This document shows, in pieces, positions 1 through 7,566 of a stretch of 7,566 nt of DNA. This DNA is from an uncultured Bacteroides sp. Lineage in GTDB: Bacteria > Bacteroidota > Bacteroidia > Bacteroidales > UBA11471. Position 1 is the first letter of the stretch, and each line of letters begins with the position of its first letter. Both the position numbers and the translations under genes were made by a program. The notes beneath the pieces are model-generated. The model was given only the letters and a program-made list of their open reading frames with translations. It ran no database searches and had not been told where the DNA came from. The stretch spans positions 1 to 7,566 of the forward strand of contig CAJLYN010000099.1 in the NCBI GenBank assembly GCA_905210875.1, read 5' to 3'.

Positions 1-1
1 A

Positions 2-196
2 CTGCACTTTCTCAAAAGAAATGTTGTCGACCTCGGCCCACAATTCTCACAAGAAGCGTTTTTTGTCGAATATCACAGCCTTCTCCAAAGCAGAATAATT
101 AGTCAAAAAATCAAAACGACTGTATCGAAGAGAGATTTTCATTTTGTACCCTATAACGAACAACGTAAATTTGCGGCGCAAAAAAAACGAAAATGA
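2..196 (+). CDS. C-terminal fragment of an unidentified protein, coupled to the downstream transporter
   Basis: The frame is open from the left edge for 64 codons and stops at TGA (194-196). No start codon is visible, so this is the 3' part of a gene that begins outside the window. The stop overlaps the ATG of the next gene as ATGA (193-196), a typical translational-coupling arrangement, which is the main reason for calling it real. The peptide has a plausible soluble composition: it includes SQEAFFVEYHSLLQSR and ends in a strongly basic tail (RKFAAQKKRK). I do not recognise the family and assign no function. An open run of this length could arise by chance at a few per cent, so the overlap and composition carry the call. 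If correct, the sequence before the transporter is coding rather than a promoter region. Confidence 0.62.
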   Translation: MHFLKRNVVDLGPQFSQEAFFVEYHSLLQSRIISQKIKTTVSKRDFHFVPYNEQRKFAAQKKRK

Positions 197-1134
197 CACC
201 CCAAACCAAAGGTACTCTATGCGGCATCATTGCCGCCGTCAGTTACGGGACCAATCCCCTCGGAGCCCTATATCTTTATCAAGCAGGACTGAATACCGAC
301 TCGGTACTGTTCTATCGCTATTTTCTGGCGGCTATCGTCCTGATGGGCATCATGAAAGTACAAAGAGTTTCTTTTGCCGTAACTTTTAAAGAGCTCTCCA
401 TCTTAGGCGGCTTGGGTGTCCTCTTTGCCATTTCGTCTCTCACCCTGTTCAGCAGTTTCCTCTTCATGGATGCCGGTGTGGCATCGACTCTGCTCTTTGT
501 CTACCCCATCATGGTAGCAGTCATCATGGCACTGTTCTTCAAAGAAAAAATCACCATATCCACGACCGTATCCATTGCGCTGGCTTTAGGAGGAATCGCC
601 ATGTTGTACAAAGGCGATGGCAACGAAGTGCTCAGTACCATAGGTATTGTACTGGTTATGGCCTCATCTCTATCATACGCACTTTACATCATCATCGTCA
701 ACCGTTCGGGTTTACGCATGTCCTCGGTCAAACTCACTTTTTACGTTCTTCTTTTCTGCATTCTGGTTATTATCATACATTCCTGTACCGATAAAAGCTA
801 CTATCTGCAACCACTTACCACCCCATTTATGTGGTTCTTTGCCATTATGCTGGCAATCCTTCCCACCGTTATTTCTCTGATAACCATGTCGATATCGGTA
901 CGCAACATAGGCTCTACACCCACAGCCATTCTGGGAGCGTTGGAGCCGCTGACAGCAGTGGCCATCGGCGTGTGCGTATTCGGCGAAGCATTTACGCATC
1001 GACTGGCCTTGGGCATCATATTCATATTGGCCGGCGTACTGCTCATCATAGCAGGGAAATCGTTGAGCCTTCGCCAAGTGAGACTACTGATAAGACGAAT
1101 GCAACAAGTCTTACTTCCGAATCGAAAGAAATAG
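193..1134 (+). CDS. EamA-family (drug/metabolite transporter superfamily) permease
   Basis: This is a 313-residue inner-membrane protein of the size usual for 10-TM DMT-superfamily carriers. It shows about ten hydrophobic segments (roughly residues 7-25, 38-54, 70-91, 95-115, 121-138, 148-169, 180-196, 213-234, 244-262, 270-287), arranged as two homologous EamA halves. Each half ends with the family pattern: a Pro in a helix, then a short acidic/basic loop, then a Gly-rich helix. In half 1 this is YPIMVAVIMALFFKEK near 104-119, and in half 2 it is LEPLTAVAIGVCVFGEAF near 250-267. The C-terminus is basic, fitting the positive-inside rule. Family members export or import amino acids, nucleotides or other metabolites, but the substrate cannot be read from sequence. 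The ATG at 193 follows an A-rich tract and overlaps the upstream stop, which supports this start and suggests co-transcription. No terminator is evident after it. Confidence 0.9.
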   Translation: MTPQTKGTLCGIIAAVSYGTNPLGALYLYQAGLNTDSVLFYRYFLAAIVLMGIMKVQRVSFAVTFKELSILGGLGVLFAISSLTLFSSFLFMDAGVASTLLFVYPIMVAVIMALFFKEKITISTTVSIALALGGIAMLYKGDGNEVLSTIGIVLVMASSLSYALYIIIVNRSGLRMSSVKLTFYVLLFCILVIIIHSCTDKSYYLQPLTTPFMWFFAIMLAILPTVISLITMSISVRNIGSTPTAILGALEPLTAVAIGVCVFGEAFTHRLALGIIFILAGVLLIIAGKSLSLRQVRLLIRRMQQVLLPNRKK

Positions 1135-1292
1135 ACATACATTACCCGATTTTTCGCAAACAAAGAATCCGTTCGCCGGAGGACAGATTTACGCTCTTTA
1201 AGGCCCAAAACTTCACATAAGAAAGAGAGAAAAGCTGCTAATAATACAAACCGATACCATACTCCGTGGTCAAAAAACATTTCATAGGGTCA

Positions 1293-1324
1293 TTTCTCAT
1301 TTTCAGGTTTTATCGTTACCTTTG
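1293..1324 (+). promoter_or_regulatory. Bacteroidetes-type sigma-ABfr promoter of trpS
   Basis: A perfect -7 element TAnnTTTG is present as TACCTTTG at 1317-1324. Upstream, TTTC at 1293-1296 is a near match to the -33 TTTG box, with 20 bases between the elements. Transcription would begin around 1330, giving a leader of about 35-40 bases before the ATG at 1368. The leader is A-rich with no Shine-Dalgarno sequence, as is usual in this phylum. It is too short for a T-box or similar riboswitch. Confidence 0.75.
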
Positions 1325-1367
1325 TATCGATAATCTCTTTATAAAACCCATAAAAAAACTACCCTAT

Positions 1368-2360
1368 ATGAGAGAAATTGTCGTAAGCGGCATACGCTCG
1401 ACCGGAAACCTGCATTTGGGCAATTACTACGGAGCGCTGCGCAACTTTGTAAAAATGCAATATGAAAATGATTGTTACTTTTTCATTGCCGACCTGCACT
1501 CCCTGACCACTCACCCCGACCCCAAAATGTTGCCGATAAATGTAAAAAACATTTTGGCAGAATACCTGGCAGCAGGACTCGACCCCGAAGCCTGCTCGCT
1601 CTTTATACAGAGCGACCTGCCCGAAGTATCGGAACTTTACCTGCTGCTCAACATGCATGCCTATGTTGGCGAACTTGCCCGCACTGCTTCGTTTAAAGAC
1701 AAAGTGCGCAAACAGCCCGACAACGTCAATGCCGGACTGCTCACCTATCCTACCCTCATGGCGGCCGACATCATCATACACAAGGCCACAAAAGTACCCG
1801 TAGGAAAAGACCAGGAACAACACCTCGAAATGACCCGCCGGTTTGCCCGCCGGTTCAATACCATCTATGGTGTTGAATATTTTCCCGAACCCACCAGCTA
1901 TAACTTCGGCGAAGAATCCATAAAAATTCCGGGACTCGACGGCAGCGGCAAGATGGGAAAATCAGAAGGAAACTGCATCTACCTCATCGACGACGAGAAA
2001 ACCTTGAGGAAAAAGGTCATGCGAGCTGTCACCGACGAAGGTCCCCAAACTCCCAACGCACCCAAACCCCTTCCCATAGAAAATCTCTTCACCATCATGA
2101 AGGTGGTATCATCGCCCGACACCTACAACTATTTCGAAGAAAAATACAACAACTGCGAAATACGATACGGCGACATGAAGAAACAATTGGCCGAAGATAT
2201 CTTGAAAGTGACGACCCCCATCAGAGAACGCATTACCGAAATCAAGAGCGATGACGCTTACATGAAAAAGGTAATCACACAAGGGGCCGAAAAGGCAAGA
2301 GAGAATGCTGTAAAGACCATAGCCGAGGTCAAACAAATCATGGGAATACATTATTTCTAA
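1368..2360 (+). CDS. trpS: Tryptophanyl-tRNA synthetase (EC 6.1.1.2)
   Basis: This cytoplasmic class Ic aminoacyl-tRNA synthetase activates tryptophan with ATP and charges tRNA-Trp. At 330 residues it matches the usual bacterial length. Visible motifs are the HIGH-equivalent GNLHLGNYYG (13-22, H16/G18/N19), the Trp-pocket segment YPTLMAADI (127-135, with D134 as the likely indole-sensing acid), VPVGKDQEQHLE (143-154), and the KMSKS loop as KMGKS (195-199), followed by EGN. The C-terminal half is the helical anticodon-binding domain. The frame is open up to a GTG at 1266, but that start would place the -33/-7 promoter inside the coding region and add 34 residues unlike any TrpRS N-terminus. 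The ATG at 1368 gives the canonical MREIVVSGIRSTGNLHLGN start. It appears to be transcribed separately from the transporter upstream. Confidence 0.97.
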   Translation: MREIVVSGIRSTGNLHLGNYYGALRNFVKMQYENDCYFFIADLHSLTTHPDPKMLPINVKNILAEYLAAGLDPEACSLFIQSDLPEVSELYLLLNMHAYVGELARTASFKDKVRKQPDNVNAGLLTYPTLMAADIIIHKATKVPVGKDQEQHLEMTRRFARRFNTIYGVEYFPEPTSYNFGEESIKIPGLDGSGKMGKSEGNCIYLIDDEKTLRKKVMRAVTDEGPQTPNAPKPLPIENLFTIMKVVSSPDTYNYFEEKYNNCEIRYGDMKKQLAEDILKVTTPIRERITEIKSDDAYMKKVITQGAEKARENAVKTIAEVKQIMGIHYF

Positions 2361-2388
2361 TCAGTCTCTATTTTCTCATCCATCTATG

Positions 2389-2423
2389 GCGGGAGGTTTC
2401 GGGAAAAACCTGGGGCCTCCCGC
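2389..2423 (+). terminator. GC-rich hairpin after trpS, probable weak terminator
   Basis: The 8-bp outer stem GCGGGAGG (2389-2396) pairs with CCTCCCGC (2416-2423) around a 19-base loop. An overlapping inner stem, AGGTTT (2394-2399) with AAACCT (2406-2411), is also possible and shares the AGG of the outer arm. The following T-run is short (CTTTGCTAATAT), so termination is likely partial. This leaves room for read-through into the metal transporter, which has no clear promoter of its own. Confidence 0.55.
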
Positions 2424-2444
2424 TTTGCTAATATACAACTCACC

Positions 2445-3341
2445 ATGACACACGAACATCATCATCACCACCACCAGGCACCCGACCAACTGAACCGAGC
2501 CTTCCTTTGGGGAATAGGACTTAACATTGCTTTCGTAATAGCAGAAGCTGCAGCCGGTTTTATCTACGGCTCACTGGGACTCCTCTCCGACGCAGGGCAT
2601 AACCTGAGCGACGTTGTGAGCCTCGTATTGGCTCTTATTGCATTCAGACTGGCTCTTATCAAACCATCAGACGTATATACCTACGGATATAAAAAAAGTA
2701 CGATACTTGTATCGCTGCTCAACGCCATCATTCTCCTCGTCGCCGTAGGATTCATTTTGGCCGAATGCATAGAGAAACTCCGCCACCCTCAACCTATTGA
2801 AGGAGGGGTCATTGCCTGGATCGCAGGCATCGGCATCATCATCAATGGTGTTACCGCTTGGCTCTTTTTCAAGGACCGCACGCACGACCTCAATGTAAAG
2901 GGGGCTTTTCTGCACATGGCTGCCGACACACTGGTAAGCGTTGGGGTACTGCTTTCGGGCATCATCATATCCTTTACCGGCTGGTACATCATCGACCCGA
3001 TTATAGGCCTTGTCATTGCCATCATCATACTCTACTCAACATGGGATTTACTGCACGACAGCCTGCGCTTATCTCTCGATGGCGTACCCTCCGACATCAA
3101 CCTTGAAGAGATAGAAAAACTGTTGCTCAGCGACAGCCGTGTAACAGGATTACACCATCTGCACATTTGGGCCATCAGTACCACACAGAACGCTCTTACC
3201 GCCCACATCGTCGTCAACAATTTCGACAATGCCGAAGAACTCAAACATCACCTGCGTGAGTTGTTGTTGGAGAAAAACATCCAACATGCCACTTTTGAAC
3301 TGGAACAGCAGGGCGAACATTGCCAGGCCGACTGCTGCTAA
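2445..3341 (+). CDS. Cation diffusion facilitator (CzcD/ZitB-like), probable zinc or divalent-metal efflux antiporter
   Basis: This is a 298-residue inner-membrane protein of the CDF family, which exports Zn2+ and sometimes Co2+, Cd2+ or Ni2+ in exchange for protons. About six TM helices are visible (roughly 19-40, 44-70, 85-107, 121-142, 155-177, 180-200). The transport-site pairs are H52-x3-D56 in HNLSD of TM2 and H157-x3-D161 in HMAAD of TM5. The His/Asp combination is that of the zinc-type CzcD/ZitB subgroup. Residues 210-298 form the cytoplasmic ferredoxin-like dimerisation domain, with GLHHLHIWAIS near 235-245. Two metal-binding extras stand out: an N-terminal run of six histidines (5-10, preceded by H3) and a C-terminal HCQADCC. 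The gene starts 84 bases after trpS across a hairpin. No -7/-33 promoter or metal-regulator gene is seen nearby. The metal specificity is inferred, not proven. Confidence 0.93.
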   Translation: MTHEHHHHHHQAPDQLNRAFLWGIGLNIAFVIAEAAAGFIYGSLGLLSDAGHNLSDVVSLVLALIAFRLALIKPSDVYTYGYKKSTILVSLLNAIILLVAVGFILAECIEKLRHPQPIEGGVIAWIAGIGIIINGVTAWLFFKDRTHDLNVKGAFLHMAADTLVSVGVLLSGIIISFTGWYIIDPIIGLVIAIIILYSTWDLLHDSLRLSLDGVPSDINLEEIEKLLLSDSRVTGLHHLHIWAISTTQNALTAHIVVNNFDNAEELKHHLRELLLEKNIQHATFELEQQGEHCQADCC

Positions 3342-3404
3342 ACAAGGAAATAGGCAACAGAGAGAACGATTCCAACGTTGCGGTTTTCCAATACAGGCAA
3401 TAAA

Positions 3405-3436
3405 AAAGCCCCTCTCCTTTTAGGAAGAGGGGCTTT
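3405..3436 (-). terminator. Convergent intrinsic terminator between the metal transporter and rpoC
   Basis: The 11-bp arms AAAGCCCCTCT (3405-3415) and AGAGGGGCTTT (3426-3436) are perfect inverted repeats. They can extend by two further G-C pairs (3416-3417 with 3423-3424) past a bulged A. Read on the minus strand, the GC stem is followed by TTTTTTA, a strong U-tract 26 bases past the rpoC stop, so it should end the rpoC operon efficiently. On the plus strand the tail is only TTTATCATTT, so it would terminate the transporter transcript less well. Confidence 0.88.
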
Positions 3437-3461
3437 ATCATTTCAAGATTTGGCTTGGCTC

Positions 3462-6400
3462 TTACATGTCGGTTACATTCTTGCGATTGGCAAATGCCCG
3501 GTCAAACTCATCTTTGGAACCGACGATGAGACGATCAAACTCTCGTTGTCCGGTACCGGCAGGAATCAGGTGACCACAGATGACATTCTCTTTCATACCT
3601 TCAAGTGTATCAACTTTACCATTGATGGCAGCCTCGTTGAGGACCTTGGTAGTTTCCTGGAATGAAGCGGCCGACATGAAGCTCGACGTCTGCAATGCAG
3701 CACGGGTGATACCTTGGAGTATTTGCTCCGAGGTAGCCGGGACAGCATCACGCACTTCTACGAGACGCAGGTCACGACGTTTGAGCATGGAGTTCTCGTC
3801 GCGCAGCTTGCGGGCGGTAACAATCTGTCCCGGTTTCATCACTTGCGAATCACCGGCATCGACAACGACTTTCTTACCCCAGATGCGGTCGTTCTCATCC
3901 ATGAACTCGTGTTTATCGACAATTTGCTGTTCGAGGAAACGGGTATCACCCGGGTCGAGAATAGTAACCTTACGCATCATCTGACGTACGATAACTTCAA
4001 AGTGTTTGTCGTTGATTTTCACACCTTGCAGACGGTAAACGTCTTGTACTTCGTTGACGATATACTCTTGTACTGCTGTGGGGCCCTTGATGGCCAAGAT
4101 GTCCGACGGGGTGATAGCTCCATCAGAAAGAGGAGTACCGGCACGCACATAATCGTTTTCCTGTACAAGAATCTGTTTCGACAGAGGCACAAGATATTTC
4201 TTCACCTCTCCGGTCTTCGACGTTACCGATATTTCTCGATTACCACGTTTAATCTTACCGAAAGTAATCTCACCGTCGATTTCAGAAACAACGGCAGGAT
4301 TGGACGGGTTACGGGCTTCAAACAACTCGGTAACACGGGGAAGACCACCGGTAATATCGCCGGCTTTACCCACGGCACGAGGTATCTTGACAAACACCTG
4401 ACCGCTCTTGATATCCTGGCCTTCATCAATCATCAAGTGGGCACCCATAGGCAGGTTGTAGCTGCGAATTACATCGCCGTTCTCGTCGAGAATTTGGGCA
4501 ACAGGTACACGGGTACGGTCTTTCGACTCGATGATAATCTTTTCGCGGAGACCTGTCTGCTCGTCCGATTCTACCTTATAGGTAACACCTTCTATCACAT
4601 TTTCAAAGCGCACCTTACCGGTAGCTTCCGATACGATAACGGCATTGAAGGGGTCCCACTCGCAGACGATATCGCCTTTTTTGAGCATATCGCCGCTGTT
4701 GAAGTAAAGTTTGGAACCGTAGGGTATATTGGTATTGGTCAAGACAATCTTGGTATTGGGGTCGATAATACGCATCTCGGCCAAACGACCAACAACGATT
4801 TGGACTTTCTTGCCCGACTCATCTTCGCTGTCGACAGTACGCAACTCGTCGATTTCGAGAATACCGTCGTAACGAGAGGTCACATTAGACACGGCAGCGA
4901 TGTTAGAAGCGATACCACCGACGTGGAAGGTACGCAGGGTAAGCTGTGTACCGGGCTCACCGATAGACTGAGCGGCAATAACACCCACAGCCTCGCCTTT
5001 TTGTACCATACGATTGGTAGCCAAGTTACGGCCATAGCATTTGGCGCATACACCATGTTTCGACTCGCAAGTAAGTACCGAACGTATTTCAATGCGTTCG
5101 ATAGGCGACTCTTCGATTTTCTTGGCAATCTCTTCGGTAATCTCTTCGCCCGAATGAACCAAGATTTCGCCGGTAAGGGGGTGTTGTACATCATGTACCG
5201 ATACACGACCGAGAATACGCTCGGAAAGTGAAGCCACCACCTCTTCGTTGTTTTTAAGTTCGGTGCATACAAGACCGCGCAACGTACCGCAGTCTTCTTC
5301 GTGAATAATCACGTCGTGGGCCACATCGACAAGACGACGGGTCAAGTATCCGGCGTCGGCCGTCTTCAAGGCCGTATCGGCAAGACCTTTACGGGCACCG
5401 TGGGTAGAAATGAAGTACTCCAACACCGAAAGGCCCTCCTTAAAGTTGGCCAAAATAGGGTTCTCGATGATTTGACCACCTTCGGCTCCAGACTTCTGCG
5501 GCTTGGCCATAAGACCACGCATACCGGAGAGCTGACGAATCTGTTCCTTAGAACCACGGGCACCGGAGTCAAGCATCATGAACACAGAGTTGAACCCTTG
5601 GTTATCGGCCGACAACTGTTTCATCAGAATATCGGAGAGTTTCGAGTTGACGTGCGTCCAAGTATCGATAATCTGGTTGTAACGTTCGTTGTAGGTAATG
5701 AAGCCCATGTTGTAGTTGGCCATGATTTGCTCTACATTGGCATAACCTTCATTGACAAGAGCCTCTTTCTCGGCCGGGATAATCACGTCGGCCAGATTGA
5801 ACGAAAGGCCGCCCTTGAAGGCCATCTTGTATCCGAGGTTCTTGATGTCGTCGAGGAATTGGGCTGCACGCACAACACCGCATACTTTGATGACATTACC
5901 AATGATGGTACGCAACGACTTCTTGGTAAGAATCTCGTTGATATAACCCACCTCTTTGGGAACGAACTCATTGACGAGAATACGACCCACCGAGGTATCG
6001 CGCAACACTTCGACATAATTGCCGTTCTCATCGAGGTCCTGTACACGCACCTTCACGGGAGCATGCAGTGTCACCTTACCTTCGTTGTAGGCAATCTCAG
6101 CCTCCTCAGGTCCGTAGAAAATGAGACCTTCGCCCTTGGAACCGGGGCGCAATTTGGTAATGTAGTACAGACCCAAGACCATATCCTGCGACGGCACGGT
6201 GATAGGGGCACCGTTGGCGGGGTTAAGGATATTGTGGGCACCAAGCATCAGCATCTGAGCTTCGAGAATAGCCTCGTTACCAAGAGGCAAGTGCACGGCC
6301 ATCTGGTCACCATCGAAGTCGGCATTGAAGGCGGTACAAGCCAGGGGGTGCAGCTGAATGGCTTTACCCTCAATCATTTTGGGCTGGAAAGCCTGGATAC

Positions 6401-7566
6401 CGAGACGGTGCAGAGTCGGGGCACGGTTGAGGAGTACGGGGTGTCCTTTCATCACGTACTCGAGAATATCCCATACAACGGGATCTTTGCGATCGACGAT
6501 TTTCTTCGCCGACTTCACCGTCTTGACGATACCGCGCTCGATGAGCTTGCGGATAACAAACGGTTTATAGAGCTCGGCTGCCATGTTTTTGGGCAGACCG
6601 CATTCATACATTTTCAATTCAGGACCTACCACGATAACCGAACGGGCCGAGTAGTCGACACGTTTACCGAGAAGATTCTGACGGAAACGTCCCTGCTTAC
6701 CTTTCAAACTGTCGGAGAGCGATTTCAACGGACGATTGGCATCGGTCTTCACAGCACTCGACTTACGAGAGTTGTCGAGCAGAGAGTCGACAGCCTCCTG
6801 CAACATACGTTTCTCATTGCGGAGAATCACCTCAGGAGCTTTAATCTCCATCAGACGTTTGAGACGATTGTTGCGAATGATTACGCGGCGATAAAGGTCG
6901 TTGAGGTCGGAGGTGGCAAAACGTCCGCCGTCGAGGGGTACCAGAGGACGCAACTCGGGAGGAATGACGGGAATGACTTTGAGAATCATCCACTCGGGCC
7001 GGTTGCGGTTTTTGGAGGCACGGAACGACTCAACGACTTGCAGCCGTTTGAGTGCTTCGTTCTTGCGTTGCTGCGAACCATCTTTATTGGCCGTATCACG
7101 CAATTTGTAAGAAAGTTCATCCAGGTCGAGACGCACCAGCAGGTCATAAATGGCCTCGGCACCCATCTTGGCGATAAACTTGTTGGGGTCGGTATCCTCA
7201 AGCAACTGATTGTCCTTGGGGAGCGTATCGAGCACATTGAGATACTCCTCTTCCGAGAGAAGATCATACATGGCCAGGTCGTCTTTCACACCGGGTTGTA
7301 TGACGATATAACGCTCATAATAGATAACTGCGTCGAGTTTCTTCGAGGGAAGTCCGAGCAAATAACCTATTTTATTGGGCAATGAACGGAAGTACCAGAT
7401 GTGCGCTACGGGGACAACCAGTTGAATGTGTCCCATACGTTCGCGACGCACCTTCTTCTCGGTAACTTCCACACCACAACGGTCGCAGACGATGCCTTTG
7501 TAACGGATGCGTTTGTACTTACCGCAATGGCACTCGTAATCTTTTACGGGGCCGAATATACGTTCG
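3462..7566 (-). CDS. rpoC: DNA-directed RNA polymerase subunit beta' (EC 2.7.7.6), 5' end missing
   Basis: This is the catalytic clamp subunit of RNA polymerase. It is open from the right edge to TAA at 3462-3464, giving 1367 visible residues. A GTG at 7472 is internal, because the frame continues upstream as [12 protein letters not shown]. By the spacing of the first zinc cysteines, visible residue 1 matches about residue 59 of E. coli RpoC, so some 55-60 residues are missing. In order it contains: zinc site 1 (C12, C14, C27, C30), the switch/lid region, the active-site NADFDGD (414-420; three Mg-binding Asp), the bridge-helix segment with [17 protein letters not shown] (668-684), zinc site 2 (C759, C833, C840, C843), and the trigger-loop [20 protein letters not shown] (860-879). 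An SI3-type insertion of about 180 residues interrupts the trigger loop before [13 protein letters not shown] (1072-1084). The C-terminal part is intact. No frameshift is seen. rpoB would be expected just upstream, beyond the right edge. Confidence 0.99.
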   Translation of the reverse strand, partial: ERIFGPVKDYECHCGKYKRIRYKGIVCDRCGVEVTEKKVRRERMGHIQLVVPVAHIWYFRSLPNKIGYLLGLPSKKLDAVIYYERYIVIQPGVKDDLAMYDLLSEEEYLNVLDTLPKDNQLLEDTDPNKFIAKMGAEAIYDLLVRLDLDELSYKLRDTANKDGSQQRKNEALKRLQVVESFRASKNRNRPEWMILKVIPVIPPELRPLVPLDGGRFATSDLNDLYRRVIIRNNRLKRLMEIKAPEVILRNEKRMLQEAVDSLLDNSRKSSAVKTDANRPLKSLSDSLKGKQGRFRQNLLGKRVDYSARSVIVVGPELKMYECGLPKNMAAELYKPFVIRKLIERGIVKTVKSAKKIVDRKDPVVWDILEYVMKGHPVLLNRAPTLHRLGIQAFQPKMIEGKAIQLHPLACTAFNADFDGDQMAVHLPLGNEAILEAQMLMLGAHNILNPANGAPITVPSQDMVLGLYYITKLRPGSKGEGLIFYGPEEAEIAYNEGKVTLHAPVKVRVQDLDENGNYVEVLRDTSVGRILVNEFVPKEVGYINEILTKKSLRTIIGNVIKVCGVVRAAQFLDDIKNLGYKMAFKGGLSFNLADVIIPAEKEALVNEGYANVEQIMANYNMGFITYNERYNQIIDTWTHVNSKLSDILMKQLSADNQGFNSVFMMLDSGARGSKEQIRQLSGMRGLMAKPQKSGAEGGQIIENPILANFKEGLSVLEYFISTHGARKGLADTALKTADAGYLTRRLVDVAHDVIIHEEDCGTLRGLVCTELKNNEEVVASLSERILGRVSVHDVQHPLTGEILVHSGEEITEEIAKKIEESPIERIEIRSVLTCESKHGVCAKCYGRNLATNRMVQKGEAVGVIAAQSIGEPGTQLTLRTFHVGGIASNIAAVSNVTSRYDGILEIDELRTVDSEDESGKKVQIVVGRLAEMRIIDPNTKIVLTNTNIPYGSKLYFNSGDMLKKGDIVCEWDPFNAVIVSEATGKVRFENVIEGVTYKVESDEQTGLREKIIIESKDRTRVPVAQILDENGDVIRSYNLPMGAHLMIDEGQDIKSGQVFVKIPRAVGKAGDITGGLPRVTELFEARNPSNPAVVSEIDGEITFGKIKRGNREISVTSKTGEVKKYLVPLSKQILVQENDYVRAGTPLSDGAITPSDILAIKGPTAVQEYIVNEVQDVYRLQGVKINDKHFEVIVRQMMRKVTILDPGDTRFLEQQIVDKHEFMDENDRIWGKKVVVDAGDSQVMKPGQIVTARKLRDENSMLKRRDLRLVEVRDAVPATSEQILQGITRAALQTSSFMSAASFQETTKVLNEAAINGKVDTLEGMKENVICGHLIPAGTGQREFDRLIVGSKDEFDRAFANRKNVTDM
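4362..4901 (-). other. RpoC lineage-specific insertion (SI3-like) within the trigger loop
   Basis: About 180 residues separate the first trigger-loop strand (ending HVGGIAS) from the second half (DITGGLPRV). This matches the position and general look of the sandwich-barrel hybrid insertion SI3 of E. coli RpoC: it has recurring Gly-turn beta segments such as [18 protein letters not shown] and [20 protein letters not shown]3 is known in Gram-negative lineages including Bacteroidota. The boundaries are approximate. Confidence 0.75.
5037..5291 (-). other. RpoC zinc site 2
   Basis: Four cysteines are supplied by EEDCGT (codon 5289-5291) and by [12 protein letters not shown] (codons within 5037-5069). 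This corresponds to E. coli C814/C888/C895/C898, which binds the structural zinc near the secondary channel. All four are present. Confidence 0.9.
6306..6326 (-). other. RpoC catalytic NADFDGD motif
   Basis: These bases encode the invariant NADFDGD, whose three aspartates hold the catalytic Mg2+ in all multisubunit RNA polymerases. All three are intact, so the gene encodes an active subunit. Confidence 0.98.
7476..7532 (-). other. RpoC zinc site 1 (clamp zinc ribbon)
   Basis: The four cysteines of CHC and CDRC lie with C-x-C-x12-C-x2-C spacing, identical to C70/C72/C85/C88 of the E. coli subunit. This site shows that the reading frame extends beyond the GTG at 7472, and it fixes the position of the truncated N-terminus. 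Confidence 0.93.

Noticed and set aside
139..146. TCATTTTG, a near match to the -7 box 47 bases before the transporter
   Set aside because: It has a mismatch at the important A, no -33 partner, and lies inside the partial upstream coding frame.
831..1220. 129-codon plus-strand frame overlapping the end of the EamA gene
   Set aside because: It is a shifted-frame shadow of the transporter. The composition is not protein-like and there is no independent start signal.
801..1280. 159-codon frame on the minus strand with a hydrophobic start, beginning in the gap after the EamA gene
   Set aside because: More than two thirds overlaps the EamA gene in antisense. The hydrophobic start falls in non-coding sequence, and no minus-strand promoter or family motif is visible.
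1135..1316. Possible terminator or small RNA after the EamA gene
   Set aside because: I found only very short, weak inverted repeats (such as TCCG/CGGA near 1169-1182) with no T-tract, and no tRNA-like or RNA-gene signature.
3714..5231. 505-codon open frame on the plus strand, antisense to rpoC
   Set aside because: It has the same cause as the larger antisense frame: it is a shadow of rpoC, with no recognisable domain and no upstream signals.
5301..7385. 694-codon open frame on the plus strand, antisense to rpoC
   Set aside because: It lies wholly opposite the highly conserved rpoC. Such long antisense frames arise from rpoC codon bias, which avoids the codons that would create stops on the other strand. 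The translation resembles no protein family and there is no promoter or leader.
1..7566. A previously undescribed defence, mobile or biosynthetic system
   Set aside because: All complete genes are well-known housekeeping or transport families, and there are no direct-repeat arrays, transposase or integrase genes, or attachment sites. The only unknown protein is the fragment at the left edge, which is too short to support such a claim.

Overview
The window looks like ordinary chromosomal DNA from a Bacteroidota species, most likely order Bacteroidales. Three things suggest this: a perfect TAnnTTTG -7 element upstream of trpS, A-rich leaders without Shine-Dalgarno sequences before the ATGs, and the character of the RpoC and TrpRS proteins. 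I did not identify a genus. I see no tRNA, rRNA, CRISPR array, insertion sequence or phage gene, and no sign of a novel defence or mobile system.

Layout, left to right. Positions 2-196 (+) are the open C-terminal end of a gene that begins outside the window. Its stop codon overlaps the next start as ATGA. Positions 193-1134 (+) encode an EamA-type drug/metabolite transporter. A 233-base gap (1135-1367) has no gene or clear terminator but carries a textbook Bacteroidetes promoter (1293-1324) for trpS. Tryptophanyl-tRNA synthetase follows at 1368-2360 (+). A GC-rich hairpin (2389-2423) lies in the 84-base gap before a CDF-family metal efflux transporter with a His-rich N-terminus (2445-3341, +). 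A strong hairpin (3405-3436) then separates this gene from the convergent rpoC, which runs on the minus strand from 7566 (5' end missing) to 3462.

The genes do not form one pathway. The first two are probably co-transcribed and translationally coupled. trpS has its own promoter. The metal transporter has no obvious promoter and may depend partly on read-through from trpS. rpoC is the end of an RNA polymerase operon arriving from the right, and its transcript ends at the convergent terminator. The most useful corrections for a reader are the unlabelled partial gene at the left edge, the trpS start at 1368 rather than 1266, and the extension of rpoC to the right edge.
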